NCBI GenBank assembly: GCA_009694245.1
Contig: SHVO01000003.1
Span: 1 to 64,000, forward strand
Direction of reading: 5' to 3'
Origin: Rhodospirillaceae bacterium
Lineage (GTDB): Bacteria > Pseudomonadota > Alphaproteobacteria > Rhodospirillales > Rhodospirillaceae
Length of the DNA: 64,000 nucleotides
The notes below the pieces were generated by a model. It saw only the letters and a list, made by a program, of their open reading frames with translations, ran no database searches and was not told where the DNA came from. The position numbers were made by a program, and so were the translations under genes. Positions 30,815 through 44,774 of this stretch are shown here, piece after piece. Numbering within the stretch: position 1 is the stretch's first letter; every line of letters begins with the position of its first letter.

Positions 30815-30866
30815 CGGCCCGAGAATATCACCCCTGGAAGGTTGAGCCCGGCTCGCGGAGCTCGGT

Positions 30867-32705
<1,839 letters not shown>

Positions 32706-32812
32706 GGTCGTTTAGCTCCTTTCCTTGTCACGCCCGCGAAGGCGGGGGGGACAGGGCGCGTATTCGATAGACCCGATTCCCTTTCGGCGCGGCCTGTGCG
32801 ACAACAGCCACC

Positions 32813-34480
32813 ATGGCTGAAGTTGCCGTCTCCGAGCGCTCGTGGTCGAAGGCCCTCGCGGTCTATCTCGAGCGCCGTACCCTGGTCATGCTGGCCTTAG
32901 GTTTCGCCGCCGGCCTGCCGTTCCTTCTTGTCTTTGACACGTTATCGGCCTGGCTGCGCCAGGCTGGGTTGTCGCTCGACGTCATTGCCTTTTTCAGTCT
33001 GGCGACGCTCGCCTACGCTTTCAAATTCCTTTGGGCTCCGGTCGTCGACCGCACGGCGATCCCGGGGCTCACCGGCCGGCTCGGCCACCGGCGCTCCTGG
33101 ATGCTTGTCGTTCAAGCGCTAATCATTTGTGGTCTTGCGCTGATTTCCTTCACTGATCCGCTCAAGAGCCTCGGTCTAATGGCCACGTTTGCCGTACTGA
33201 CGGGTTTTGCCTCCGCCACCCAGGACATTGTCATCGATGCTTGGCGGATTGAGGTCGCGCCGGAAAGTGAGCAGGGAGCTATGCTGGCGGCTTATCAATG
33301 GGGATACCGGATTGCCTATATCACGGCTGGCGCAGCACCTTTGTTCCTCGCCGATGCCTACAACTGGTCGGTGTCTTACCGGACGATGGCATCCCTGATG
33401 GCGATTGGCATCGTGGCGGTGTTGCTGGCGCCGCGCGAGCGGACCCATGCCGTCCGCCCAGTGCCGCGTACCCCCGGGCCGCCCCGGCCGGTCGCCGACC
33501 GGCTCGAATGGCTGCTGCGATTGACCGTACTGGCTGCCGGCGCGCTGGTGCTCGGCACGGGTTTGTCGGCCAAGGCAGCGGTGCTCGCGGCGCTGATGCC
33601 GCCCGACATGGCCGACGCCTTCAAGACCGCTTGGGCGGCGCGGCCATTGGGGTTGTTCCTGCAGTTGGTAGCGATCATCCTGGGTTTTGGCGTGATTACG
33701 CTGTCGGCCTGGCCGCTACCGGGAAAATCCACTCAGCCTGGCCTGTTTCTCTCGCACGCTTTCGGTGAACCGATTGCCGACTTCTTCGCGCGCTTTGGCA
33801 AAGCCGCCGGCCTGATCATCACGGTGATTTGTTTCTACCGCATATCCGAATTTCTCTTGAACATCATGAACCCTTTCTACCTCGATCTTGGATTCACGCT
33901 GACCCAGGTTGCCGAAGTGCGGAAAATCTACGGCACGATCATGTCCATGTTAGGGATTTTCGTTGGCGGCTACGCCATCGCGCGCTGGGGTTTGATGAGG
34001 CCGCTGCTGGTCGGAGCCATCGCCGCCCCATTGAGCAACCTCGGTTATGCCTGGCTTGCGACCTTGGGGCCGAGCGTGCCGGGCCTCATGATGGCGCTTG
34101 GCTTCAATAATATTGCCCAGAGTTTCGCTGGAACCTGTCTGCTGGCCTATATGTCAAGCCTGACAAGTATCGGCTTCACGGCAAGCCAATACGCTCTGTT
34201 CTCCTCGCTCTACGCTTTGCCTGACAAGTTCATCATGACCCAGTCAGGCCGGATCATTGAGACGGCGTCGCGCTCGGCTGAGGACGGCGGAATTTTTGCG
34301 CCGCTAAAAACGCTGTTCGCATCGCTGCCCGACGTCAGCTTCGCGGTCAGTGCGGCCAAGGCCGGCGTCGCGCCGGCGGCCCTCGGCGCCGGCTACTTCG
34401 CCTATTTCATTTATACATTTCTGTTCGGCATCATCGTCGTGCCGGCCGTCGTTGTCGTCGTCCGCCGCGCCAAAAGTTAA
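32813..34480 (+). CDS. ampG: AmpG-like MFS permease
   Basis: LGFAAGLPFLLVFDTLSAWLRQAGLSLDVIAFFSLATLAYAFKFLWAPVVDR...LGHRRSWMLVVQ, SATQDIVIDAWRIE motifs. Confidence 0.9.
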   Translation: MAEVAVSERSWSKALAVYLERRTLVMLALGFAAGLPFLLVFDTLSAWLRQAGLSLDVIAFFSLATLAYAFKFLWAPVVDRTAIPGLTGRLGHRRSWMLVVQALIICGLALISFTDPLKSLGLMATFAVLTGFASATQDIVIDAWRIEVAPESEQGAMLAAYQWGYRIAYITAGAAPLFLADAYNWSVSYRTMASLMAIGIVAVLLAPRERTHAVRPVPRTPGPPRPVADRLEWLLRLTVLAAGALVLGTGLSAKAAVLAALMPPDMADAFKTAWAARPLGLFLQLVAIILGFGVITLSAWPLPGKSTQPGLFLSHAFGEPIADFFARFGKAAGLIITVICFYRISEFLLNIMNPFYLDLGFTLTQVAEVRKIYGTIMSMLGIFVGGYAIARWGLMRPLLVGAIAAPLSNLGYAWLATLGPSVPGLMMALGFNNIAQSFAGTCLLAYMSSLTSIGFTASQYALFSSLYALPDKFIMTQSGRIIETASRSAEDGGIFAPLKTLFASLPDVSFAVSAAKAGVAPAALGAGYFAYFIYTFLFGIIVVPAVVVVVRRAKS

Positions 34481-35910
34481 CCGCCCGCGCGCCCCCCACC
34501 CTTGCTGGCGGCGATCGGCAAGAACACCGTAAATGTCGCGCCTTTGCCCACGTCGCTGTCGATTACCAGCGCGCCGCGGTGGCGGTTAGTGATGTGCTTG
34601 ACGATCGCTAGGCCGAGGCCGGTTCCGCCCAGCAGCCGCGAACGCGCGGTATCGACGCGGTAAAAACGTTCGGTCAGGCGCGGGATGTGCTCGCGCGCAA
34701 TGCCTTCGCCGAAATCCCGGACGGATATTTTGAGGCATGGCCCCGTGCCGGGCATGGCCGGCGGGCGCGACTCCGCGATGTCGGCGGAGAGCTCCACCCG
34801 GCCCTGATCGCCGCCATATTTCACCGCGTTGCTGACCAGATTGAGAAACACCTGACCCAGTTCACCGGCATCACCCTGAGCCGGCGGCAAGCCGGGCGCG
34901 GTGGTGACCGCGAGCGTCGTGCGCTGCTGCTTGATTTGACGGTCGAGCAGTTCCGCGGTTGACTGCAGCAATCCACCGAGTTCGACGGCGTCCGTGGGCC
35001 GGGTATGTTCGCGGAGTTCAATCCGCGACAACGACAAGAGATCGTCGATCAGCCGCGTCATGCGGTTGGCTTGTTTCAACATGATGTCGAGGAATTCTTC
35101 GCGCGCCTTGGGGTCGTCCTTGGCGGCGCCGCGCAGGGTATCGATGAAACCCAAGATGCTTGCGAGCGGGGTGCGCAGCTCATGGCTGGCGTTGGCGACA
35201 AAATCGGCGCGCATGCGGTCCGTCTTCAGACGCTCGGTCTGATCGTGGAGGGCGACGATCAGCACCGTGCCGTCGCGCGCCGTGGCGCTCAAGGGCACGA
35301 TCAGGGCGCCGAAGCTATGCTCCACCGGTCCCGGAAGCGTGAATTGAGCTTCCGTCTTGCGGTTCTGGGCCAAAGCTGTATCGGCTGCCTCCAGTACCTT
35401 GGGATCGCGAATGACGCCGGCCAGATCGCGGCCGGTCAAGCCGGCGGCGGCGGGCTCAAGATCGAAAAGCCCGCGGGCGGCCGCATTGGCACTCACCACC
35501 CGGCGCTTTCGATCCAAAAGGAAGAACGGATCGGGCAGGCTATCGAGGATATCCTGGCGCGATTTGGCCAGCGCATCGGCCTCCTCGCGGCGGTCGGCCC
35601 AAAGTTTGCGCAAGGCCGTAATGCCGCTCAGGAGTCGCTGCGCCGTGGCCGAGGAGCGCAGGAGCGGGGCAGGCGCGTCGGGATTGGACAGCAGCTGCTC
35701 AGCATAGCGGATAACGCGGTCGAAGTCGGCGAGCCGCGTCAGCACGAGCGCGGCCATCAGCACAAATACCACCAAACAGGACACAAGCGCCGCGACCCAG
35801 CTTAAGCGCTCTACGAACGCCAAACCGAGAAGCACCGCCCAACCCGGAAGGCACGGCCCTACGGCCCAAGCCGCCAGCCGGTGTAGGTCAGTGGGCGAGG
35901 GTTGATTCAT
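34477..35910 (-). CDS. phoR: PhoR-like sensor histidine kinase
   Basis: PAS region (ILDSLPDPFFLLDRKRRVVSANAAA), FVANASHELRTPLASILGFIDTLRG, ATPase motifs GTGLGLAIVKHITNRHRG. Confidence 0.88.
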   Translation of the reverse strand: MNQPSPTDLHRLAAWAVGPCLPGWAVLLGLAFVERLSWVAALVSCLVVFVLMAALVLTRLADFDRVIRYAEQLLSNPDAPAPLLRSSATAQRLLSGITALRKLWADRREEADALAKSRQDILDSLPDPFFLLDRKRRVVSANAAARGLFDLEPAAAGLTGRDLAGVIRDPKVLEAADTALAQNRKTEAQFTLPGPVEHSFGALIVPLSATARDGTVLIVALHDQTERLKTDRMRADFVANASHELRTPLASILGFIDTLRGAAKDDPKAREEFLDIMLKQANRMTRLIDDLLSLSRIELREHTRPTDAVELGGLLQSTAELLDRQIKQQRTTLAVTTAPGLPPAQGDAGELGQVFLNLVSNAVKYGGDQGRVELSADIAESRPPAMPGTGPCLKISVRDFGEGIAREHIPRLTERFYRVDTARSRLLGGTGLGLAIVKHITNRHRGALVIDSDVGKGATFTVFLPIAASKGGGRAGG

Positions 35911-35919
35911 TGATCTGAT

Positions 35920-38292
35920 CTAGAGCAGCGTGGGTGTGCTGGCATGGGCCGCCATAAGCGCCATTTGCACCAGGTCGGAAACCGTCGCATCCATGTTGAC
36001 GACCTGCACCGGCTTCGCAAGACCGATCAACATCGGGCCAATCGACGTCGCCGCGCCGAACCGTTGCATCAGACGGGTGGAGATGTTGGCCGTATGTAAG
36101 CCCGGCATCACCAGGACATTGGCCGGACCTGAAAGCCTGCAGAACGGATAACTCCGGCTGCGGTCCATGGCCAGGGCTACGTCGACGTCCATCTCGCCGT
36201 CGAACTCAAACGTGACCGCGCCCTGGCGCGCGGACACATCGAGCAAGCGTTTGGCATCGCGCATGATGTCGGCCACCTCGCCCGGTGGATTGCCGAAATT
36301 GGAGTAGGACAACAGCGCCACTTTCGGCTCATGGCCCAGGCGCCGCGCGGTGCTGGCGCTGGCGATGGCGATATGGGCGACATCGTCCGCGCTGGGTCGT
36401 TCGTGAACCGCGGTGTCGGCGATGAACAAGGTCCGTCCGCGGACGATTATCATAGTCAGGCCGAAGATCACTTCGCGGGGTTGACTGTCGATCACGCGCC
36501 GGACGTCGTTCAGGGCCGAACGATAATTGCGTGTTAGCCCGGTCACCATGGTATCGACTTGGCTGAGGGCAAGCATACAAGCCGCGAAAATATTGCGGTC
36601 CTGGCTAACCATGCGCTCGCAATCGCGCTTCAAATGGCCCTGTCGCTGCAGCCGCGTGTACAGGAAATCGCAATAGGCCGCGAGATCCTCGGATTCGCGG
36701 GCATTGGCAATCGTGATGCCCTCCATATCATCGGGCTTAATACCAAGCTCGCTCAGTTTTTGTTCCATCCTGCGACGCCGCGCCACCAGCACAGCCTTGC
36801 CGTAGCCGGCGCTTCTGTAGGCGATGGCCGCGCGGATCGAGCGCTCTTCTTCGCCTTCGGCAAACACGACGGTGCGCGGCGATCTTTGTACTTCGGTGGC
36901 GATGGACTGCAAGGTGGCGACCGTCGGATCCCGTCGCGCGGCAAGCTGGCGGCGGTAGGCTTCCATATCGGCGATTGGCTTGCGGGCGACGCCGGATTTC
37001 ATCGCGGCTTCGGCCACGGCCGGCGGCACGGTCGAAATCAGGCGCGGATCGAAGGGCACGGGAATAATATACTTGCGGCCGTAGCGGAGATGGCGTCCGG
37101 CGTAGGCGGCAGCTACTTCATCGGGCACATTTTCACGCGCAAGATTTGCCAGCGCGCGGGCCGCGGCCAATTTCATTTCTTCGTTAATCGTGCGTGCGCG
37201 CACGTCCAGCGCGCCCCGAAAAATAAATGGGAACCCCAACACGTTATTGACTTGATTCGGATAGTCCGACCGTCCCGTGGCCATTATGACGTCGTCGCGC
37301 ACTTCGGCGACTTCTTCGGGCGTGATCTCGGGGTCGGGATTGGCCATGGCGAAAATGATCGGGTTCTTGGCCATGCGCTGGATCATTTCCGATGTCACAG
37401 CGCCCTTTACCGAAAGGCCTATGAAAGCGTCGGCGCCGTCGAGCGCCTCGGCAAGCGTGCGCATTTTGGTTGGCACGGCATGCGCGGACTTCCATTGATT
37501 CATGCCGTCGGCGCGGCCCTGATAAATCACGCCTTTTGAATCGACCATGACGGCGTTCTCAGATCGCACGCCGAGCGCCTTAGCCAACTCAAGACACGAG
37601 ATGGCGGCAGCGCCGGCGCCGCTCAGCACCAGTTTAAGGTCGGACATCTTGCGGCCGGTAAGATCGCAGGCATTGATCAGTCCGGCGGCGCAGATGATGG
37701 CGGTCCCGTGCTGGTCGTCATGAAACACCGGGATGTCCATGATCTCGCGCAGGCGGCTCTCGATGACAAAGCACTCGGGCGCCTTGATGTCTTCAAGGTT
37801 GATGCCGCCAAAGCTGGGGCCTAAGAATCTCACGGAATTTATGAACTCGTCGATATCGCGGGTATCAACTTCAAGGTCGATGGCGTCGACATCGGCGAAG
37901 CGCTTAAACAGCACGGCCTTGCCTTCCATCACCGGCTTCGATGCCAGCGCGCCGAGGTCGCCTAAGCCCAGAACTGCGGTGCCGTTGGAGATCACTGCCA
38001 CCAGATTGCCCTTGGCGGTGTAGTCGTAGGCCGTCGTTGGATCGCGGGCGATCTCTAGGCATGGGGCGGCGACGCCCGGCGAATAAGCCAGCGACAGATC
38101 GTGCTGGGTGATCAGCGGTTTGGTGGGCGTGATCTCGATCTTGCCGGGGCGGCCGTTGGCGTGAAATGCCAGGGCCTCCTGGTCAAAATTCCGGCGCGCC
38201 GCGGGCCGGATGATTTTCTTGCCCGCCGCCTTCCTGGACCCGGTTTTATGAGGCTCCGCCTTGGCGCCCACGACCTTATCCATTTTCCTCAC
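35920..38292 (-). CDS. maeB: NADP-dependent malic enzyme with C-terminal phosphotransacetylase domain
   Basis: 790 aa; [33 protein letters not shown]-terminal PTA-like domain. Confidence 0.96.
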   Translation of the reverse strand: MRKMDKVVGAKAEPHKTGSRKAAGKKIIRPAARRNFDQEALAFHANGRPGKIEITPTKPLITQHDLSLAYSPGVAAPCLEIARDPTTAYDYTAKGNLVAVISNGTAVLGLGDLGALASKPVMEGKAVLFKRFADVDAIDLEVDTRDIDEFINSVRFLGPSFGGINLEDIKAPECFVIESRLREIMDIPVFHDDQHGTAIICAAGLINACDLTGRKMSDLKLVLSGAGAAAISCLELAKALGVRSENAVMVDSKGVIYQGRADGMNQWKSAHAVPTKMRTLAEALDGADAFIGLSVKGAVTSEMIQRMAKNPIIFAMANPDPEITPEEVAEVRDDVIMATGRSDYPNQVNNVLGFPFIFRGALDVRARTINEEMKLAAARALANLARENVPDEVAAAYAGRHLRYGRKYIIPVPFDPRLISTVPPAVAEAAMKSGVARKPIADMEAYRRQLAARRDPTVATLQSIATEVQRSPRTVVFAEGEEERSIRAAIAYRSAGYGKAVLVARRRRMEQKLSELGIKPDDMEGITIANARESEDLAAYCDFLYTRLQRQGHLKRDCERMVSQDRNIFAACMLALSQVDTMVTGLTRNYRSALNDVRRVIDSQPREVIFGLTMIIVRGRTLFIADTAVHERPSADDVAHIAIASASTARRLGHEPKVALLSYSNFGNPPGEVADIMRDAKRLLDVSARQGAVTFEFDGEMDVDVALAMDRSRSYPFCRLSGPANVLVMPGLHTANISTRLMQRFGAATSIGPMLIGLAKPVQVVNMDATVSDLVQMALMAAHASTPTLL

Positions 38293-38547
38293 ATATAGCG
38301 GTGCTCGGTCAGACTCCTAACGGGCGACCGAACTGAAATAGATTATACCAGCCCGGCCGAGCACGAGCGCTGTCGGCGGTATACGCTCGACGGCCGAGGC
38401 CCCGCAGCATCGCGCGATCCGTCTGGACTTTATGACCTTCCTCAATATTTTTCAATGAGATAGACCGGTTATTGGCGAATCCCTCCTGCCATCATGCCCG
38501 GTGGTATAGTCTCGCCCCGCCTGCAAAAATGACCGGAAGAAAACGAC

Positions 38548-41358
38548 GTGCCGGACGAAATCACCGAAAATCGGTTAGCGGCGGCGCCGGCGCCCGAATC
38601 GCCCAGGTTTGAGGCCGTTCCGCTCGGGACCGCAGATGACCCAACGCCCATGATGGCGCAATATTTGGCCGTTAAGGCGGGCTATCCCGACGCGCTTTTG
38701 TTCTATCGCATGGGCGATTTCTACGAGTTGTTCTTCGCGGACGCGGTCAAAGCATCGCAAGCCTTGGATATCGCTCTCACTAAACGCGGCAAGCATCTGG
38801 GCGACGACATCCCGATGTGCGGCGTGCCTGTCCATTCCCACGAAAACTATTTGTCCCGACTCATCCGCTCTGGCTTCAAGGTCGCGGTCTGCGAACAGAT
38901 GGAAGATCCGGCCGAGGCCAAGAAGCGGGGCTCCAAATCCGTCGTCAAACGCGACGTCGTCCGGCTTATCACACCGGGGACGTTGACCGAGGACGCCCTG
39001 CTTGACGCCCGCGCCCACAACTACCTCGCAGCCTTGGCGCAGGTAAGGAGCGACGCCGTCAACGAATTCGGTCTGGCGTGGCTCGATGTTTCGACCGGTG
39101 ATTTCCACGTTCAGCCCGTGGACAAGGTTGGGCTGGCATCGGCCCTTGCGCGCCTAAATCCCGGTGAATTGCTTTTGCCCGAGCGCGTGTTTGTCGATCC
39201 GGACATGGCGGACATATTGGCGACGTGGAAAGCGGTGCTCAGCCCACTCCCGAGCCCGCGTTTTGATTCCGACAATGCTCGAAAGCGCCTGGAAAAACTT
39301 TACGGCGTCGGTACGCTGGATGCATTCGGAATTTTCTCGCGCGCTGAGACCGGCGCTGCCGGCGCTCTCGTCGACTACGTCGAGCTGACGCAAAAAGGTA
39401 AATTGCCGCGACTCTCGCCGCCGCAGCGTTTGGCTCAGGGCGCGGTCATGGAGATCGACGCCGCGACCAGGCGCAATCTGGAACTGACTCAAACCCTCGG
39501 CGGCGAAAATCCGGGCTGCCTCCTCAACGCCGTGGACCGCACGGTGACCGGCGCTGGGGCGCGATTGCTGGCGACCCGATTGGCGGCGCCGCTTACCGAT
39601 CCTGCTGCTATCAACCGGCGCTTCGATGCCGTGGCGTTTTTCGTGAATGCAACCCATGCCCGTGCTCGGGTGCGCGAGGCATTGTCGGCCTGCCCGGATG
39701 TCGAACGCGCGCTCTCGCGCATCACGCTCGGCCGCGGTGGTCCACGTGACATCGCGGTTGTGCGCGATGGCCTCGCACAAGGACCGATCTTGCGTGCAGG
39801 CGTTGTTGAACTCGCCAAGGGACTCCTGCCGCCGCCGCCCGAAGTCACCGCGGCCCTCACCGCGCTGGGGCATCACACCGCGATAGTTGAGCGGCTCTTG
39901 CGCGCTCTCGGCCCCGATCTCCCACACCTTGCGCGCGACGGCGGCTTTATTGCCGCGGCTTACAACCCGCCACTTGATCAATTACGCCTCTTGCGCGACG
40001 AGAGTCGAAAGCTGATCGCCGGACTTCAAGCCAAGTATGTCGAAGCTAGCGGCATTTCTGCCCTCAAGATCCGCCATAATAACGTGCTTGGTTATTACAT
40101 CGAAACGCCGGCCAAGCCCGGCGAGCGATTGATGGAGGAGTCTCGAGGCAGCGCAGCCGCGAGCATCTTCATCCATCGCCAAAGTATGGCTAACGCCATG
40201 CGATTCACGACCGTCGAACTTTCGGAACTGGAAGATCGCATCCGCTCGGCCGCCGACAAGGCGCGGGCGCTCGAAATCGATCTGTTCAATGACCTTATCG
40301 CCGAGGTCGTAGCGCGCGCGGGCGAGGTGGCCGCCGCCGCCGCCGCCATGGCGTTACTCGATGTGACGGCGGCGCTGGCTCAGCTCGCGGTCGACGGAGA
40401 ATACGTCCGCCCGCAAATCGATCTAAGCGCGGCCTTCGAGATTACCGCCGGCCGCCATCCGGTCGTCGAGGGCATGCTTAAGGCGCAAGGCCATGCCTTT
40501 GTCGCCAATGATTGCAATTTAAACGGCGAGCAGCCATCCGGGCCGTCGGCGGCAATGCGCGCCGGGAGCGGACAACCTGGGCGCCTGTGGCTGATCACAG
40601 GCCCAAACATGGCGGGCAAAAGCACCTTTCTCCGCCAGAATGCGTTGATCGCCTTAATGGCGCAATCGGGTTCGTTCGTTCCGGCTGGGGCTGCGCATAT
40701 CGGTGTAATCGACCGGCTGTTCAGCCGCGTCGGCGCGGCCGACGATCTCGCGCGTGGACGTTCAACCTTCATGGTCGAAATGGTCGAGACCGCCGCCATC
40801 CTCAACCAGGCGACAGCGCGCTCGTTCGTGATCCTCGACGAAATCGGGCGCGGCACAGCGACCTTCGACGGCCTTTCCATCGCGTGGGCAAGTCTTGAAT
40901 ATCTGCACGACGTCAATCGTTGCCGGGCCCTGTTCGCTACTCACTATCATGAACTTACCGGCCTGACCGCCAGGCTCGCCCAGCTCAAGCCGCATACCAT
41001 GCGGGTAAAGGAATGGCAGGGCGATGTCGTGTTCCTGCACGAGCTCGCCCCCGGTGCCGCCGACCGGTCCTATGGAATCCACGTCGGGCGTCTCGCGGGC
41101 CTTCCCGCCGCCGTTGTCGCCAGGGCCGAACAGGTGCTCAGCATCCTCGAAAAGGGCGACCAAGGTAGCGCCGCGACCAAGCTCGCCGACGACCTGCCGC
41201 TGTTTGCGGCCCAAAACCGGCCATTGTCCGGGGGAGCCGCCAAGGGCCCGTCCGTGGTGGAAAGCGCTTTGGCCGAGGTGGCGCCCGACGCACTCAGTCC
41301 ACGCGAGGCCCTCGAAACCCTCTACCGGCTCAAGGCGTTGCTTGCGGACCGGCGCTGA
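38548..41358 (+). CDS. mutS: DNA mismatch repair protein MutS
   Basis: [64 protein letters not shown]. Confidence 0.99.
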   Translation: MPDEITENRLAAAPAPESPRFEAVPLGTADDPTPMMAQYLAVKAGYPDALLFYRMGDFYELFFADAVKASQALDIALTKRGKHLGDDIPMCGVPVHSHENYLSRLIRSGFKVAVCEQMEDPAEAKKRGSKSVVKRDVVRLITPGTLTEDALLDARAHNYLAALAQVRSDAVNEFGLAWLDVSTGDFHVQPVDKVGLASALARLNPGELLLPERVFVDPDMADILATWKAVLSPLPSPRFDSDNARKRLEKLYGVGTLDAFGIFSRAETGAAGALVDYVELTQKGKLPRLSPPQRLAQGAVMEIDAATRRNLELTQTLGGENPGCLLNAVDRTVTGAGARLLATRLAAPLTDPAAINRRFDAVAFFVNATHARARVREALSACPDVERALSRITLGRGGPRDIAVVRDGLAQGPILRAGVVELAKGLLPPPPEVTAALTALGHHTAIVERLLRALGPDLPHLARDGGFIAAAYNPPLDQLRLLRDESRKLIAGLQAKYVEASGISALKIRHNNVLGYYIETPAKPGERLMEESRGSAAASIFIHRQSMANAMRFTTVELSELEDRIRSAADKARALEIDLFNDLIAEVVARAGEVAAAAAAMALLDVTAALAQLAVDGEYVRPQIDLSAAFEITAGRHPVVEGMLKAQGHAFVANDCNLNGEQPSGPSAAMRAGSGQPGRLWLITGPNMAGKSTFLRQNALIALMAQSGSFVPAGAAHIGVIDRLFSRVGAADDLARGRSTFMVEMVETAAILNQATARSFVILDEIGRGTATFDGLSIAWASLEYLHDVNRCRALFATHYHELTGLTARLAQLKPHTMRVKEWQGDVVFLHELAPGAADRSYGIHVGRLAGLPAAVVARAEQVLSILEKGDQGSAATKLADDLPLFAAQNRPLSGGAAKGPSVVESALAEVAPDALSPREALETLYRLKALLADRR

Positions 41359-41456
41359 ACCGCAAGCAACGTGGAACCCTCGGGATCAGCCCCGGAATTA
41401 TCTGTTATAATGGCGCTTCACGCGCGAGGACCTCAACTAACCCTCGGAGGAGCCGC

Positions 41457-41858
41457 ATGGTGTTTGAAATCGACCCAGACAAACCGAATGTTCCGGCCCT
41501 GGCACGCATCCTTTCGGGCATGGGCGTGCTCTGTCTGTTCGGCAGCGCCGTCTTCATCATGCTGGCCTTTGCTTCATATGATTGGATCAACAAAAGCTAT
41601 GCCATGGCAGGATCGGTCGGGGCCTTCTTGATCGCCCTGGTTTTCGCTGGCCAGGCCAAAATCCTCGATTTGCTCACGGTTGTCAGCGCACGCGTGAAGT
41701 CGCGTTTCGCCATCGAGAACTTGGTGAAGGCGGCATCGGCGACCCTTGGGGGGCCGGCATCCGAGAAAAGACCCCCGCCCATCACCCAGCCCATCAAAGA
41801 ACGTGTGATCCAGGTTTCCGACCAACAAGCCAGAGAACAGGGTTTCAAGTTGCGTTGA
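41457..41858 (+). CDS. Small uncharacterised membrane protein
   Basis: 133 aa; two hydrophobic segments (ILSGMGVLCLFGSAVFIMLAF; MAGSVGAFLIALVFAG); between mutS and glnD; Shine-Dalgarno cggagga. Confidence 0.75.
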   Translation: MVFEIDPDKPNVPALARILSGMGVLCLFGSAVFIMLAFASYDWINKSYAMAGSVGAFLIALVFAGQAKILDLLTVVSARVKSRFAIENLVKAASATLGGPASEKRPPPITQPIKERVIQVSDQQAREQGFKLR

Positions 41859-41883
41859 AAATGCCTGAGGACGATGGTGCGCC

Positions 41884-44679
41884 GTGAACGCAATCTACCA
41901 ACCGCGACAGATTATCGACCGCCGTCGCCTCGGCGCGGCGTTGGACGCCTTCGCGACCGAAGGCAAAAGCGAAGCCGAAAAGCGTGTCCACCTTCTAGCC
42001 GGGATTCGGGCCGGCTACAAGACGGGCTCCAAGGTCATTCGCGAGCGATTCGAACAAGGCAAGGCCAGCGGCAAGGACACCGTCGCCGCCCATAGCTACC
42101 TCATGGATCAAGTGATCCGCATCGTGTTCGACGCCGCCACCGCGCACTTTGTCCGCCGCGGCGTGCCGACCACAGGTGAGCGCATTAGCGTCGTCGCGAT
42201 CGGCGGGTACGGGCGCGGAGAACTCGCGCCGCTTTCGGATGTCGATCTTCTGTTTCTTCTGCCCTACAAGCCCACACCTTTCTCCGAACAGCTCGTGGAG
42301 TTCATCCTCTATTTGTTGTGGGATTCAGGCATAAAAGTCGGCCATGCCGTCCGTTCGGTGAACGAAAACATCACGCACGCCAAAGCCGATATGACCATCC
42401 GCACGACGCTTCTCGACGCGCGCTGGGTGTGGGGCGACCAGGAACTGGCAGCGGAACTGGTTTCGCGGTTCAAGAAGGAAGTCAAACGCGGCACAGCCAA
42501 TCAGTTCGTCAAGGCGAAGCTTGCCGAGCGCGACGAGCGTCACGCCAAGCTTGGCGATTCGCGTTACCGCTTAGAGCCCAACGTCAAGGAGGACAAGGGC
42601 GCTCTACGCGACCTCCACACGCTTTACTGGATTGCCAAGTATCTCTACGGCGTCTCCGACGTCCGCAAACTCGCCGACCAAGGCATCCTCGACGACGAAG
42701 CTTCGGCACGATTCATCAAGGCTCAAGAATTCCTGTCGCGCGTGCGTTGCCACATCCACTACATCACCGGCCGCACCGACAATCGCCTGATATTCGACCT
42801 GCAGCGCGAGATTGCGCCGCGTCTCGGTTATGTCGACCGCGCCGGAGCTACGGCGGTCGAACGCTTCATGAAACACTATTTCCTGGTTGCCCGCGATGTC
42901 GGCGATCTCACACGAATCTTCTGTACGCTGCTGGAGGAAAGCGGGCGCCAAAAGAAGTCGTTCTTTCGCCTGCCGGCGGCCCTGCGTCGGCGCATGGTTG
43001 AAGGCTTCACCGTGGAACGCGGGCGCATCGGCGTCACCGATGGCGGCGTCTTTATCAAGGACCCGGTTAAACTGCTGGGGATATTCCTGACCGCGCTGGA
43101 ACATGGTCTGGATTTCCAGCCGGCGGCACTGCGCACCATCTCGCACCATGCTAGGCGAATCGCCGGCCTCAGGCGCGATCCCGAGGCCAATCGGATCTTC
43201 ATGGATATTCTGACCTCGACCAAAGGGCCCGAGGCAACACTCCGGCTAATGAGCGAATGCGGCGTATTCGGCCGCTTCATCCCCGACTTCGGCCGAGTTG
43301 TGGCGCAGATGCAGTACGACATGTATCACGTCTATACGACCGATGAGCACACCATCCGCGCCATCGGCATTTTGCATCGCATCGAACAGGGCAAGCTCAA
43401 GGAAGAGCTGCCCGTTGCCACCGATGTCGTGAAAAACGTGCAGTCGCGCCGGGCGCTCTATGCTTCGGTTCTGCTGCACGATATCGCCAAGGGCCGCGGC
43501 GGCGACCACTCCGATCTCGGGGCCGACATCGCACTTGAGCTCTGCCCGCGTCTCGGCCTTACGGCCGAAGAGACCGAAACCGTCAGCTGGCTTGTGCGCA
43601 AGCACCTGCTAATGAGCAACACCGCCTTCAAGCGCGATCTGGATGATCCGCAGACCATGACCAAGTTTTGCGAGATTGTACAATCGCCCGAGCGACTCAA
43701 GCTCCTTTTGGTCCTCACCTGCGCCGATATTCGCGCCGTGGGTCCCGCCGTTTGGAATAACTGGAAGGCGACCTTGCTACGCGAACTCTATCAGCGCGCC
43801 GACCATTTCATTCGAGGTGGCCAAGCGGTCGCCGGCATCGATGCACGCGTCAATGCCGCCAAGGCCGCGCTAGCCGAACGCCTCGTCGACTGGCCAGTGA
43901 AGATGCGTGAATTCATTCTCGGTTTGGCATCACCGGCCTTTTGGCTGGCGAACGACACCGACACCCATGAGCGCCTTGTCCAATTTATGCGAGCCGCTGA
44001 GGAAGTGGACGACGACATCGCCGTGGATTTCATGGTCGACAGCGACCGGGACGTCACTCACATGGTGATCTACACCCCCGACCATCCGGGATTGTTTGCC
44101 AATATCGCGGGAGCGCTTGCCCTTGCCGGAGCCTCGGTCGTGGACGCGAATATTCTGACACTCTCCAACAGCAAGGCATTGGATAGCTTCTCGCTCCAGG
44201 ATTCCGAAGGTCATGCCATCACCGACCACCGTTTCGCCCGGATCAAGGCGCGCATCGTCTCTGCCTTAGACGGTCGCCTCAAGCTGACCCAGGAGTTGAG
44301 CAAGGCCGAATCGCGGGCTCCCAGCCGCGCCAGCGCGCTGGAAGTCCCGCCCCGGGTGATCATCGACAACACCGCATCCAACATGTGCAGCGTCATCGAG
44401 GTCAATGGCCATGATCGTTCCGGATTCCTCTCGGACGTCACCAAGGCCATTACCTACCTTGGACTGCAGATATTTTCCGCCCATATCTCCACCTATGGCG
44501 AACGCGTGGTGGACGTGTTTTACGTCAAGGATGTGTTCGGCATGAAGATCGAGAACGACTCCAAGATTCGTCAGATTCGCGAGGCCCTCGGCAAGGCCAT
44601 CGGGGTTGCGGCCGACGCCGTATCCGTGACGCGCGCCGAGCGGCGGGTCAAGCCCCGCGCTAACGCCGCGGCGGAGTAG
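41884..44679 (+). CDS. glnD: Bifunctional uridylyltransferase/uridylyl-removing enzyme GlnD
   Basis: 931 aa; VVAIGGYGRGELAPLSDVDLLFL, HD domain (VLLHDIAKGRGGDHSDLG), two C-terminal ACT domains; GTG start. Confidence 0.98.
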   Translation: MNAIYQPRQIIDRRRLGAALDAFATEGKSEAEKRVHLLAGIRAGYKTGSKVIRERFEQGKASGKDTVAAHSYLMDQVIRIVFDAATAHFVRRGVPTTGERISVVAIGGYGRGELAPLSDVDLLFLLPYKPTPFSEQLVEFILYLLWDSGIKVGHAVRSVNENITHAKADMTIRTTLLDARWVWGDQELAAELVSRFKKEVKRGTANQFVKAKLAERDERHAKLGDSRYRLEPNVKEDKGALRDLHTLYWIAKYLYGVSDVRKLADQGILDDEASARFIKAQEFLSRVRCHIHYITGRTDNRLIFDLQREIAPRLGYVDRAGATAVERFMKHYFLVARDVGDLTRIFCTLLEESGRQKKSFFRLPAALRRRMVEGFTVERGRIGVTDGGVFIKDPVKLLGIFLTALEHGLDFQPAALRTISHHARRIAGLRRDPEANRIFMDILTSTKGPEATLRLMSECGVFGRFIPDFGRVVAQMQYDMYHVYTTDEHTIRAIGILHRIEQGKLKEELPVATDVVKNVQSRRALYASVLLHDIAKGRGGDHSDLGADIALELCPRLGLTAEETETVSWLVRKHLLMSNTAFKRDLDDPQTMTKFCEIVQSPERLKLLLVLTCADIRAVGPAVWNNWKATLLRELYQRADHFIRGGQAVAGIDARVNAAKAALAERLVDWPVKMREFILGLASPAFWLANDTDTHERLVQFMRAAEEVDDDIAVDFMVDSDRDVTHMVIYTPDHPGLFANIAGALALAGASVVDANILTLSNSKALDSFSLQDSEGHAITDHRFARIKARIVSALDGRLKLTQELSKAESRAPSRASALEVPPRVIIDNTASNMCSVIEVNGHDRSGFLSDVTKAITYLGLQIFSAHISTYGERVVDVFYVKDVFGMKIENDSKIRQIREALGKAIGVAADAVSVTRAERRVKPRANAAAE

Positions 44680-44774
44680 CTCGGCACCATCTTTGTGCCG
44701 CAAAGCCGAGGCATAGTTTTTCCCCTCGTCAACCGGGGATTCCCAGCGCGTCGCGAATAGTGTAAACCCGATCC

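Noticed and set aside
36559-37539. 326-aa plus-strand ORF
   Set aside because: Antisense to maeB; shadow ORF.
39154-39981. 275-aa minus-strand ORF
   Set aside because: Antisense to mutS; shadow ORF.
44680-44722. Hairpin ctcggcacc...gccgag with short T-run after glnD
   Set aside because: Several competing foldings and interrupted stem; too weak to list as a terminator.
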